Of a stretch of 64,000 bases of DNA, positions 15,101 through 26,027 are shown one piece after another; position 1 is the stretch's first letter; each line of letters begins with the position of its first letter. This stretch comes from Nomia melanderi. Its lineage: Eukaryota > Arthropoda > Insecta > Hymenoptera > Halictidae. The stretch is taken from positions 13,013,896 through 13,077,895 of the forward strand of contig NC_135001.1 in assembly GCF_051020985.1 (NCBI RefSeq), in the 5' to 3' direction. The translations under genes were made by a program, and so were the position numbers. The notes under the pieces were generated by a model. The model saw only the letters and a program-made list of their open reading frames with translations. It made no database searches and was not told where the DNA came from.

Positions 15101-18100
15101 TCATCATGTTTATGTAGTCAGATGAATGTCATTCCACAATAATGCCCTGTTCCGTTCTAATCTGCGAATGTATTTATCTCCATATCAAACCATCCGAAAC
15201 CATATCAAATTGCATTTCATCTCACATTTCGTAAAGTTAATTGTTATTTATTATCGCATAATGCATATTTAATTTCATTCATATAATTTTAATTTGGTTC
15301 GATATCAATATTTCATTCAACAATATCTTTATACTATATTTTATGCAGTATAAAATTGTGTATGTTATATTTTTAAGCTTTTAATATTTTTATGCGCTGT
15401 GAGCTCATAAAGATCCGCAATGTGCTCATAAATCAACATCTCTACTTCCGTCGAGCCAAGCAACCATGAGAATTATTTTCTCTTCACCGACTTCGGTTAA
15501 TTCCTTTTTCATCTAAGTTTAGCCTTATTCTTCGAACTTGATATTGAGTAGAAATTTAAAAAAAGTCACTCTTTAAATAAAAATCTTTATCGCATAACTT
15601 TGCCGAGCTCGTGTCACTCATTGTTTGCTCTGCAAAATTTCCACTCCGAGTGACTCTATGTGAGCACGCCATTATACTTTTGTACGTGTCGTTATTTCAT
15701 GGGAGGAGTGTTCCACAAATATGTATTCTCTTTCTGCAGATGGTATTCTGATTCGTACGTTAGCATTACGTCTCATGACAGCGACAAAAAGAATAACCTA
15801 TTTACGTCCTGTTTTCACGATTAGCTGAACAATTGATCGTTCTTGCTTAAAAATGAAAGGGTTAACACATTGAATGCCACGGAAATTTCGATCCTCTTTT
15901 GCCAGCCTTGAATATGGTCAGTTGAATTGTAAGTCTCTAACTTCGACATTTTTAGCTGTTTAATATATTAAACATCAAATCCCGATAAAACTATCTTTCC
16001 AAATCAAATAATAACGTTAATCGGTTCATTGACTTGCAGTCAAAATTTATGGGCTATTATATATTATACGTTATTTTATATATTGTATATATATTATTAC
16101 TGGTAAACTGAACATTATTGTTTTTCAAGAACACAAAATTGAACACAAAATTGAAGGATCAGAACTTTTTAGTAGAAAAATTACTCAAGTTCAAAGTGGT
16201 ATAGCTTTATGTTATAATGAAACTCATTACTTCTTGTGACATTTTTGTTCAGTGTGTAGCGGGTATAAAAATAAATATAGTTTTTCGTTTCACAAATTTG
16301 ATAAACTTTGCAGACATTAAAAAATATATTTTTATGGCAAGTTCCTGATGGATCTGAAGAATGGAGTCTTTTCTTCAACTGTAGAAGTGTATCAAAAAGT
16401 CATTAAAATTTTCAGATTCATTAATATCAATGTAATTCATAATGTAATCATTTTTGGAGGAAAAGGCGAGTTTGAAAATATTGATTCCTTAAGTGAAACA
16501 CTCTGCTATTCCAATAATTTGCTAACGCATTGGAAAAGCGGTGAACTACTACAGATTCATTGAGTAGTAGACTTGATGTATTTTCGGACACAATATCCGT
16601 GAGCGCCAAGTTTCATTGGCACAATTCCTTCCATTACGAAGTGGATTAGGCAGAGAGGAGGCGTTACGATCAATGACCAGCTAAAAGTGATCTTAAAAAG
16701 AGTGTCTACTATCTGAGCCGATCAGACTGACTTCATTTTTTCAATTTTTTTTTCAAATTCTAGTGCTAAAAAGCTTGTGTAATACCACACTTTTGACGTT
16801 TAAAATAAATATCTGTAATAATTCAATTTGACTCCAGAAATAAAGTATATTTTTATGCTAGTTGCCATAATTGACGCAACAAATATATTATTTTAGAAGT
16901 CAGTGTAATTGAATAACAATTAAGGAAAACATTTTCATTATAAAATAATAATAAAAATGTAATAAATCATAATAAATTCTATAATATTTGTTTGAATGTA
17001 TATTCCATTTGCTTTTTAGTCAATCTATGATCTGCTTTAACGAATCGACGGTTTCTGTATTTACTTCCTGGTAAGGTTCTCTCGAAATCCCTGTTGCATG
17101 AATCTTATCAGCGCGTGTGCATTTGAAAGACGTATTGATTCGAATTCTGAAATTATAGCGTCATCCCGTTAACTCGCAGATTCAATTTCATATTGATCGA
17201 ACAGAGGCTTGCGTCAAGCCCCGCTTTTAATATTACACGGAATCCTAGAATCTCTGGAAACGAGCCATCTGGGAAATCATCGACGAGCTGTGTGTTATTG
17301 TTTATCGTCAAACTCCTGTTAGGAATTTCGTTGTCGATTCTAGAGCTAATTCGAGATAATTGATCGTCTGAGATGTTTCATGCAGAAATAATAATTCATA
17401 CCTGCTATAATTTACAATAATCGTACGCATGAGATAAAATAAATAATATAGATTGAAAATGTTTAGTCATACGTAAGTCAAGTGTAGTCTATAAGCATGA
17501 GTCTTTTTTTAAGAAGATTGACAATTAGAGGAAATTATATTGGAGTCGATTATTAATGAAAGCTTTAATAGTCTAATCAGTTATTTTTAACAGAAGAGGA
17601 ATTTACTTTCCAAGTTGTTTTTAAGAAAATTATTATGATTCTGTGAATTTATTTATTATACATTTCTCCGAGTATATTTAAAATTGGACCCTTATTTCTT
17701 TGATATGAATTATTTAAGGACATGTTTCGAATTATTTGTTAAAATTGTTTAATACAGAAGGTGGTCCGAACAAAGACTACTTGAACTGTAGGGCCACATT
17801 AGGTGTTTCAATTTGTCGAAAATAATGTGAAACCATCGATAAATCCTTGTGAAATGAATCTTGTGATCTTGGAAATTAGAATTTCGAAAACTGAGAATTA
17901 GGATACGTATTTACATGGTCGTATCAATCAAAGTCGACTTAAACTTTTACTAATCCCTTACCTCTACAATATCGTATCGGGCTCGCGGTGAACATTTCAA
18001 GTACAATTCAACAAATCTAAGTAAAATACTATTTTACTATTATTAATTATAATACTTTAAACTCTAAAGTTTAGAGTCAACTTGAACATAGAAACGAGCG

Positions 18101-21100
18101 TGGGATTGTTTTCTTGTACCAAGGAATTAAGAACAATGAAATAGTTCTTTCAAACGCAGTTAGGAAAGAAATCGTGGTGCAGGGGGTTAAATGATGTTTA
18201 TAAAATTTCATATCCGTCAAATTGACGGTTTCCGTAAATCTAGTGTTAAGAATGGTATATCCACGTAAATATACTTGTAAAGAAACGCTCTTCTGTGACT
18301 CGCTTAAGTCTGCGTAAGCTTTTAAAACAGGTCTACTTGCCGGACGATCGCTTTATACATCTATATGGGACTTTAGGGGTTCCCCGTAACTGTCACATTG
18401 TCAAATAAATGCCCACCACTAAACCATATAACTCGTTTCAAGATTTACCATTCACGTCATCATTCTTCAACCTTTCGCATTCCTTTGTCGAGTGTGACTT
18501 GATGTTCAATTTTAAAAATATTATTTTTCTTATTTTCAATATACGGTAAATCGAAGCGCATCAGATCACAGAATGTACTGGATCGAAACAAGAATTCAGT
18601 TCACGTTTGTTATATGGAAAATTATATTTCCTAGTTTTCGTTCTTCATTTGCAACAAGAAGATTTCAAAATTCTTTTTCCACTTTTATTATTAATGTGTA
18701 CGTATTTCTGTTTCCTGATTGTCAAAGAGAAGACGATCCGATTTGCTTTAGTCTGCTCTGAAAATTAAAATAAATTGTTTACGTGACTTCTTGTAAATCA
18801 GTTTGAAGTAGCCTTTGAATAAAATACTTGAAACGATGTAGAATTATTTGAAACTAAATGTAGATATTCAGAAAACATAAGGTTAAGCTATTTCTATACA
18901 TTCAGGGAACAACATTATGCCAAGTTACTATTGTTCAATATTATTCATACTTGAAAAAGAAAAATTTGAAGTCAAAGATAGTTATTACTATCGAAGTATG
19001 CGCTCAAAAACTACACCATCAATATTTCCCACGCAACATCTGCGCAAAATGTAATTACACATAATTACCTCTGTTGACGCAAGACAGTGTCTTACAGAGT
19101 AATCCTTTTCCACGCTCAACGAGGTTTCCATTTCCATCGTGACAAAATGAACAAACTCTTCTTTAATCTTAATGCTCTGCTAACGGTGCCGCTACAGTGG
19201 CGGCACTTAACATTTACCTTCATAGTCGATGTCGCTACTACAGCGGTAGTATCTCTTTTCCGAGTATGTACGTGTACTATTTCCAGACCGAGCGGTATTG
19301 TAAATATTTATTACCCTTCGGTGTCCTTTTCTAACGGTGTTTAAGAAATACCGTAATTCACCTTCAAAGAATAATTTCATTAAAAATGTGCCGATCGCAA
19401 CGGGTTAACTTCCGCACTCTGTAAAAACTCGTCTTTGGCATAAACATTCGCGATTCGTTGATAAACAAGGTGTCCCTCGTTGAAGGAATTGGGGTCCGAT
19501 TTGTTCGAGCTGTGCAAGCTTCACTCGCAGCTTGGTAGCAAGGCGAATAAAGAGTTTAATGGCTCGCTTTCCTGTAACACGATCGTCCGGTAAAAGGCTA
19601 CTAATGAATCGATCGCGATTCAGGATCCCCACTTCTCTGCCAATCTTCTCGGGGAACTCGTTCTCTCGGGAGCCTCGTGATTAAGGACTATACCACCGAT
19701 GATCGCAACCAGCGACTCGTTCCCCTGCGAATCTCCTGTCTTTGTCCCTCCCTCTTCGAATATACCTTCCCCGTCCCCCTCCACCACCCCCTCCTTGTCC
19801 TACTCCTCGAGATCTCTCTTTCTCTTCCTGACCCCAATCGTCCGTCCTCTGTTCTTCCTCTGTGCCAGAGGAGAGTACTGGTTCCGAGGAATCTCGTTCC
19901 CCTGGCATTCCGTCGTTGTTCTTGCAATTAACTAGCGTTTTGTTCTCCACAGTTGACAGATCGGGAACCGGGCAGTCTGGAAGCTCGCCGAGGGTGACGC
20001 TTCGGCTCAACCAGGTGCGAGGAGCAAGGGATGAAAAGAAAGGAGGGAGCGCTACTAACTCCCGTCAGGGCAGCATGAACGCGCAGGTACACGATTGTTT
20101 AAGATCATCGCGATACGATGAGAAGTTTTCGTTTTATCGGAGAGTCGTTTGGAAATTTTGTAACCGGTCAATTCTGAACGTCCGTGCGATAGGTGTAAGA
20201 AAAGCGTACGCGCGAGAAACTGATTACAAGGAAAGAACATTTAGAGGATGTGAAGGCACGTAGTACTTAAATGTTTGAGAAAAGATTACATGTATTTTTT
20301 TAAATGGAAGAATGCTTGTTTCGAGCTTTAATTTAATTCGTGGAATATTTATGATATCGTGACGATAGAGCGTCGGCTGGAATGAAAATTGTACCGGAAT
20401 GAAAATTTACTACGTAACAAAATTAAGCTATTACTATTAACGACCACTGTAGTGTTATGACAATTCTGTAGGAAAAACTTTTATTTGTTATAAATAATAT
20501 TTGAGAAGTTAAGAAACATTTTTTGCTGAAGAATTGGAACATTTTAGACGTACGAGTCTACTTTTATCGGTTGTTATAAAATTCTCTAGATTAATGCTCT
20601 AAAATACGTTAACTCATTAAATGTTATAATTATTTAAAATTTAATGAATGTCTTTAGAATCAAGGTCAAATGGAAACTTCAATGAAGACGTCAAACGTCT
20701 CGTCAGGGACCGTGAATGCTGTCTCGGGCTCAAGTGCGTCTGGAAACGCATCTTCAGCGGCCAATGATGGTGGCGACGTTTATGAATTTAAAAGTTCAAA
20801 AGAACCGACACCGGTGAGAGGTGCGAGTTCTTCGCCAAATCCGAATCCTGAAAAAGATAAAGATGGTGGGAAGACTACTAGCGGTCAAGGAAGTCAAAGC
20901 GGAGGTAACAATGTGTCCACCACTGGTGGCTCTACGACATCTTCCGGCGAGACAACAACGTCGATTTCTGCTGATGATGCCGCTACTGTTTCGGTGTCAC
21001 CTTCGTCTAAACGTGCGTTTGAAGGTGACAATAATGAGGAACAGGACGAAGAAAATCGTAGGAAGAAACGCAAAGACTCGGAGCCTGTAAAAGAAAATTT

Positions 21101-23587
21101 AAAAAACACAACAACTGGAAGACAGAGTACTGGTAGGAATACTGCTAATTCGGGGGAAAAAGTAAGTATTGCATATTATATTGGGTTCATTCACTTGTAA
21201 TTGTTCTTTTATTCCAATTTTATTATTCTTCTTAAAAATGTACAAAATAGCGTAATCTACAATATATTTCTTATTATTGAATACAACTGTTTTCCATTTA
21301 TCTGACAGCTTGTCAGTTGTCAGTAAAGAGAATTTAACTTTTTTTGATAAAAGAAGTGTTGCAATACATTCAGCTATTTAGTTGTTATTATATCTTTATA
21401 ATAATAACTGACAATCTGTACAAGCTATGTGTATTGAGGTAAAATTGATAGTTTTAAACAATTTTAAATCCATTAACTGTATTGGCAATTATTTATGATT
21501 CAGTCCAATAATAAATAAAATCAAACACTATTAAAACAGTCTCTAATAAGTGTATTTTTTATTACAGTGTACTAAATCAGGTAAACAGGGATCTGGAGCA
21601 ACTTCTGGTAAAAGTAATCAAAACGCAGCTTCTATTAGTGCTGATAGAAAAAGTCCAAATACTGCTTCAATGGCAAGTAGTCCAAAGCCTTCAAATCCTT
21701 CTGGTTCAACAACAAACACTAAAACAACTACCCCAGCACCTCCTGAATCTGATGGCGAAGATGACAGATCAAAAGGTTCTGATTCTGCTTCAGCACCTAA
21801 AGTGCCACCTTTAAAAATAGTTATTCCACAAAGTAGTACATCTGAACAGGAACAGGGTAATAGAAATGGAAAAAGTACATCTAACAGAAGTCATCAGTTA
21901 CCTTATGTAGTGGCAAGTTCTAATAGCAATGATTCAACGGATAAAGATCAGAGTCAGTCTGCTAGTGGTACAACGAGTCCTACGGAAAGTGGAAATAATA
22001 CTAAAAGTGAAGATAAAAAAGATTTCAGCGGTGCTTTACATGGAGAGGAAAGATCAACACATCATCAGAGAGTGCTTAGAAGTTCGCATAGATCTAGTAA
22101 TGGCAGTAATGGCTCATCAACATTGAAAGAAACTTCTGCTTCTGCAAATAGTGGAAATTATTCAAACTCATCTCCTCTACCTGTAACTACTTCAACGGAT
22201 CGTTCGAATAACTCATCGCCCCAGCAACGGCATCATTCACCAACACCTGAAGTAACTGGTACTGAATCTAACAAATCTAGTTCAGTAGAAACTTCAAATA
22301 GTAATACTAGTTCCAAAACAAATGTTACGATGGAAAAGTCAGAAAAAAATACTGAAACTGGCGGAAAGAGTCAGAAAGACAATAGTACAGAAAGTTCGGA
22401 AAACACCTCTACAACGACTTCGTCAACAACGTCGAACGTAGGTACACCAGCACCACCTGTTGAGCTTCATCCTAGAAAAAGAAAAATGAAACCTAATAAA
22501 GAAGCACAACAAGCTGCCACAGCTGCCTCGAATGAAACTTCTGAAACAACCAACACAGGTACAGAAGTACATCCACATGATCTACCTATTACCAATTGCT
22601 ATCAATTATTCCTCAATATTAGGAAACAGGTTAGATTTTTACAATTTTTAAATTAATTGTAAATTATTTTACATAAAACGTTGCCTAACGATAATAATGT
22701 TCATCTTTTTAGATTGAACGAAGAAGAAAAGGTCTCTTTCCAGTTCAACCAAAACCACCTCAGGGTTTCAAAGATTATTTAATGAATCGTTGTACATACG
22801 TATTAGCCGGAAATGCAAATAAAGAACCCAATGTTAATCCTCCGGTTGGATTACAAGGCGCTATGAAGGATTTATACGTTGAACAAGAAAAAGAAAGATA
22901 CCGTCTTCGAATGCAACATGTTGTTGAAAAAGAGAAATTAGTTTTATCAGTGGAACAAGAAATTCTTAGAGTTCACGGTAGAGCTGCTAGAGCTCTTGCT
23001 AACCAGTCTCTTCCTTTTTCCGTTTGTACTATATTAAAAGATGAAGAGGTTTATAATGTTATTACACCAGAACAAGAAGAAAAAGATAGGAACGCGAGAA
23101 GTCGATATAACGGCAGACTGTTTCTGAGTTGGTTACAAGATGTGGATGATAAATGGGAAAAAATTAAGGTAAAGGATATTAGTGATTTAAATGTTTATAA
23201 CCTGATTGACTGTATAGGCAATTTGTAATTTCACATATTGTCTATGGTTTATTCAGGTTAAATTAAAATAAATTACCTATAAACCGACTAGTATATAAAC
23301 TATTTTCCTGTATACTAGTTTAAAAATGCGTAATACATTAAAAAGATAGCATCATTATTAATATTATAACAAAATAATATTAAACTACAAATAAAGTATT
23401 ATTTTAGGAAGCTATGTTACTTAGACATCATAACGAAGCAGAATCGTTACATGCTGTGCAAAGAATGGATTGGGAATGGAAATTAAAAGAAGTTGGACTA
23501 TGTGAATTTAAAGCGACACCTCAAATAGAAGACATGCATGTTCCAATGGTACATGTTTCGGATGATTTTGATTTACTCCCAGCTTAG
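2862..23587 (+). CDS. ANKRD11/ANKRD12-type chromatin cofactor, 5'-incomplete
   Basis: Spliced exons inferred from GT-AG sites and matching phase: 2862-3161, 19953-20086, 20658-21161, 21568-22629, 22713-23168, 23408-23587 (stop TAG). They give about 878 residues in frame. The last 220 or so residues match the signature C-terminal domain of vertebrate ANKRD11/ANKRD12, which are nuclear proteins that recruit histone deacetylases and p160 co-activators. The preceding part is low-complexity Ser/Thr/Asn/Gln with basic nuclear-localisation-like clusters. No ankyrin repeats are visible in the window. They must lie upstream, be skipped in this transcript, or be absent. The 16.8 kb intron 3162-19952 is supported only by phase compatibility (phase 1 to phase 1), so the link between the polyglutamine exon and the rest is an inference. 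The assignment of exons from 20658 on is firm. Confidence 0.82.
2978..3067 (+). repeat. CAA/CAG microsatellite encoding polyglutamine
   Basis: Mostly CAA with interspersed CAG triplets, interrupted by a TCG Ser codon and a short Tyr/His/Pro/Phe bridge. The mixed codon make-up suggests selection for a glutamine tract rather than a pure slippage repeat. Length polymorphism is expected. Confidence 0.85.
7540..8140 (+). promoter_or_regulatory. Intronic CpG-rich island, candidate alternative first exon
   Basis: A 600-bp block rich in CG and in TGTCGT-type repeats rises out of AT-rich flanks. It contains good + strand splice donors, ACAG|GTATGC at 7847/7848 and GCAGAG|GTGAGC at 8138/8139. I infer an alternative promoter and 5' untranslated exon. 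If such an exon spliced to 19953, translation could begin at the in-frame ATG at 20075 (MNAQNQGQ), giving a 737-residue short isoform. Transcript evidence is not available here. Confidence 0.4.
8964..9357. repeat. Long inverted (foldback) repeat
   Basis: The left arm 8964-9115 and right arm 9191-9357 are reverse complements with scattered mismatches and small gaps, separated by about 75 bp. The pairing includes the shared segments CATAAATGCATT, TTTACGTAAAA, TCATTGAAAACT and TTTTACTTTGAA. A foldback or MITE-like origin is likely. No coding capacity and no clear target duplication was found. Confidence 0.8.
10159..10350 (-). pseudogene. Possible mariner-type transposase C-terminal remnant
   Basis: A minus-strand frame of 63 codons ends HVGGEYFERQ, close in style to the GxYFE ending of many mariner-family transposases, and is preceded by aromatic/basic residues spaced like the end of such proteins. 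No D,D,D catalytic segment is present. This is a weak, motif-level resemblance, and a chance open frame remains possible. Confidence 0.25.
17868..18247. mobile_element. Nested TTAA-type non-autonomous transposons
   Basis: The outer repeat (17868-17950 plus 18190-18247) is homologous to an uninterrupted copy at 60880-61021. The copies share the phrases TTGGAAATTAGAA, TTAGGATAC and GTAAATCTAGTGTTA. Between the two halves lies an insert of about 233 bp (17955-18186). It starts TCCCTTACC, is flanked by CTAA on the left and TTAA on the right, and ends in a G run. TTAA target use and C-rich ends suggest a piggyBac-like MITE. No transposase is encoded. Confidence 0.65.
19953..20086 (+). CDS. ANKRD-type gene, basic exon with alternative start
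   Basis: The acceptor TTCTCCACAG precedes 19953 and the donor GCAG|GTACAC follows 20086. The exon encodes a Gly/Ser/Arg-rich segment (SSPRVTLRLNQVRG) ending SRQGSMNAQ in phase 0, which joins exactly to NQGQMETS at 20658. The ATG at 20075 is in frame, so transcripts from a nearer promoter would start with MNAQNQGQ. No other in-frame ATG is seen upstream within this exon. Confidence 0.6.
20658..22629 (+). CDS. ANKRD-type gene, two low-complexity exons
   Basis: Exons 20658-21161 (168 codons) and 21568-22629 (354 codons), both phase 0. The first carries VYEFKSSKEPTPVRG and an acidic-then-basic block (QDEENRRKKRKDSEP) near 21040-21090 that looks like a nuclear localisation signal. The second is dominated by Ser, Thr, Asn and Gly, with an acidic ESDGEDDRSKGSDS stretch, then LHPRKRKMKPNK, and ends YQLFLNIRKQ, where the conserved C-terminal domain starts. 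The region is expected to be largely disordered. The separating intron (21162-21567) is short and AT-rich. The open frame continuing to 22656 past the donor is intron read-through. Confidence 0.85.
22713..23587 (+). CDS. ANKRD11/12 C-terminal conserved domain exons
   Basis: Exons 22713-23168 and 23408-23587, both phase 0. The start IERRRKGLFPVQPKPPQG continues the IRKQ of the previous exon. It is followed by EQEILRVHGRAARALANQ, SVCTILKDEEVYN, FLSWLQDVDDKWEKIK, then MLLRHHNEAESLHAVQRM and the terminal VPMVHVSDDFDLLPA. This order is what I know of the vertebrate ANKRD11/ANKRD12 C-terminus (EREK..EQEILRVH..AAR..ANQ, SWLQDVDDKY, NAVQRMEW, PMVDVNDDFVLLPA). In ANKRD11 this end contains a repression domain and a degradation signal. 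Recognition is strong; vertebrate function is transferred by homology only. Confidence 0.93.
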
Positions 23588-25062
23588 TGAATAGAGATTG
23601 ACCAGTTGACTAGGTGTAACTGCTCATATGATTTTGCTCATTTCCAACCTTCACGATTCTGAATAAACAAAAGTGTTCATTCTGTTACATTCAGAAAGTC
23701 CGTACGTCCTTTCACACACAGAAAACAAGTGTTGCATATTACTCTTATTTTATTTAAAACAACAACATTGTTATTCAGGTTTAAACTAACTATTCGCATA
23801 ATAGTATAAACTTAGACAATTAAAATTTCAGTAACATCTAAAATATTCTGATTGGTGAGTTTCAAATGTATGGAAGCCGTCTAAGTTTCACTTTTCTCCG
23901 TTTCATTTAAGAAAACATTAATATCCTTGTATATAAGATTGACACTTTTATTTCTAATTCACTTTATCGAAATATAAGTTATCGCATTTTAATGCATAGT
24001 TTAGTTGGAACATATTGATGTGAAAATCACAATGATGGGTTTTCAAAATGGCTTCAATGAACCGAGTACTCACTCACCAAAAATAGGCTCATTGATAATG
24101 GAGTTGGCCATTGAAACAGTCTACTTCCGATACTGCACTCGTAGATGTAAAAGTATGTACGGTGTATTGTATTTTAATCGTGTGCCTGTCAGTTCGTGCG
24201 TGCGTGCGTGCGTGCAAGCTTGAAATTATTTCAAAGGTAATGACTATAATCTGTGATCTCTCTTACATTATAATGTATTCGCTATTGTTTTACGGTTACC
24301 AAATTGCGTTATATATTGTTTTTAAACTATCATATCTTGAGGCTGTATTTAGGAGACAACTTAACTCTCTAATTAGATTATTCAATTGCATTTATAGGTT
24401 TATTACTTTCTTGAAATTGTTGATATTTTATTTTCAAATTGTATTATGTTGGTTGAAACGGTTTGTCGAAATCGTAATTTATTAAACTAATAATTGGAAT
24501 AACATAATTCCAACAATTTTTATATACAAATTGTCAATAATTAAATTGACATTTAGAAAATTTTAAAAATTTCTTAACCAATTAAATCTGTTCTCTAATA
24601 TTGATTTTAATTTCAGCTATGTGAAATGAACATGTAACTGATATTTTAATAATGAAAAATATAACAGAAATAAATGAACTGAAAGTGCTTAATACATAGA
24701 AATCTTATCTTCCTTTTATTGGGTATAATTTAATAGATGTATTTCAAGTGAAACTTTATATACAATTTAAAACCGTTTATACCAACACAATATATTTAAA
24801 AGCATGATTAAGGAAGATTATAACAGTCACCTGAAAATGTATAATAGTCCTTATAAATGTAATGTTTCAACATTACATATTCATCCAGTTTGTGTTGTAA
24901 TTATTTATTACTGTATTTTTTCAGTATATAATGTCAACATAATAATGTATTGTATATATTTTGTACCTAGAAACTTACAATAGATTTTAAGTAATGTATT
25001 AAAATATTAAATTTAGAAATTGTGTAATAAATAAGATTGCTTCAAACTTAAAATTATTTATA
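23588..25062 (+). other. 3' untranslated and short intergenic region
   Basis: AT-rich sequence following the ANKRD stop codon. It includes a (GTGC)n microsatellite at about 24195-24216 and several AATAAA-like signals, the last ones around 25026-25030, immediately before the convergent TMEM70 gene. Open frames at 24005-24485 have no recognisable content. The 3' ends of the two genes probably abut or overlap. Confidence 0.5.
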
Positions 25063-26027
25063 TTATTTCTTGTCATTATTCCGTACATCTTTCATTTTAT
25101 CTTTATCATCAGTACAGAAAAGATCTAGTGGTTTATAATGGCCCATAATATTATGATAGTGTACTTGTTCTGTGAATTCTGCCTCATTAAAGAACAGTGG
25201 TTTTCCTTTCACAACGCAAGTTGTAAATGGTCCAGTTATATCAGGCACATGCACATCATCTTCTGTAAATTCAGTCTAAAACATTTTACGCATAGAGCGA
25301 TTATAGAAGAATTCCACCGAAAAATAAACAGAAACAAGTTTAGAGAAACTTTATAAATACCTGTAGTTTCTTAAGAAATAAGCTATATGTTTCCGCAATA
25401 TACCTTTTCTTTTGTGAATTAAAATATATATGAAATGCATATTTTCTTCCTAATATATGATGTAGCAACAGTGGAGTTGCTGTTAGATAAATAAACATAA
25501 TAACCGATACAGTAAGTGTAACTATTGGATTATCTGATTCCATAGAGTGCATATAAACAATTGGTGCGAAACCAATGCTTACAAATGAAGTTGATAAGGA
25601 AAATGCTTTAACATAATAAAGTTTCCAGTTCAACTTTCCTGTATATATTAATTGGTTATCTCCATAATTATTACCTTCTGTATAGAAATACTTTACTTGC
25701 AAATTCCCTGGAGTTACCTAAGACAATAAAATTGTACATGTTAAAACTTTTGAATGTTTTCTTGGAGAGAAAATTATTCTTTTAGTAAATGACATTCATT
25801 TATATCGCTAAAATATAGTTTAAAAAAGTTAGATTTTCAAAAATTTATAACATCAAAATTCAATGTTGCGTAAATTCCTTTAGTTTATTTATAAATTAGA
25901 GAAAGAAAATTCTAACCTTATTATTACAAATGTTGAATAGAAATGGTGTAGTACATCTTTGGGAAGCAAATTTTTGGAAACATATTTTTCTTTGAATTAA
26001 AATGCAGTGTCGCAATGCTACAGACAT
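25063..26027 (-). CDS. TMEM70: TMEM70, mitochondrial ATP synthase assembly factor
   Basis: Minus-strand exons 26027-25917, 25717-25361 and 25275-25063, all phase 0, give 226 residues. The first exon starts at ATG 26027 and encodes a basic, acidic-free N-terminus (MSVALRHCILIQRKICFQKF) typical of a mitochondrial targeting peptide. Exon 2 has the family landmark LIYTGKLNWKLYYVKAFSLS and a hydrophobic hairpin, about residues 75-94 and 102-123, with TPLLLHHILG after it. Exon 3 holds the soluble C-terminus (DVHVPDITGPFTT, HYHNIMGHYKPLDLF). Human TMEM70 has the same order: IYTG, two membrane segments, TPVLLHF, FTTFYAK and HLMGYDK. The family sits in the inner mitochondrial membrane and helps assemble the c-ring of ATP synthase. 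The gene is complete and convergent with the ANKRD-type gene. Confidence 0.9.

Larger units (their letters stand above)
3162..19952 (+). other. Inferred 16.8-kb intron of the ANKRD-type gene
   Basis: AT-rich with no ORF that looks like conserved protein on either strand. Within it I can support a TA dinucleotide run near 4451-4467, a CpG-rich island (7540-8140), a foldback repeat (8964-9357), a possible transposase remnant (10159-10350, minus) and a nested TTAA-type repeat (17868-18247). A second GC-rich, strongly strand-asymmetric (pyrimidine-rich +) segment occupies 19690-19870, just before the next exon. Short open frames at 6362-6670 and 16348-16563 show no protein-like composition. Confidence 0.5.

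Noticed and set aside
19681..20010. Minus-strand 109-codon Gly-rich frame
   Set aside because: It is the antisense of the pyrimidine-rich segment and of the ANKRD exon at 19953-20086. Its poly-Gly arises from CCACC repeats.
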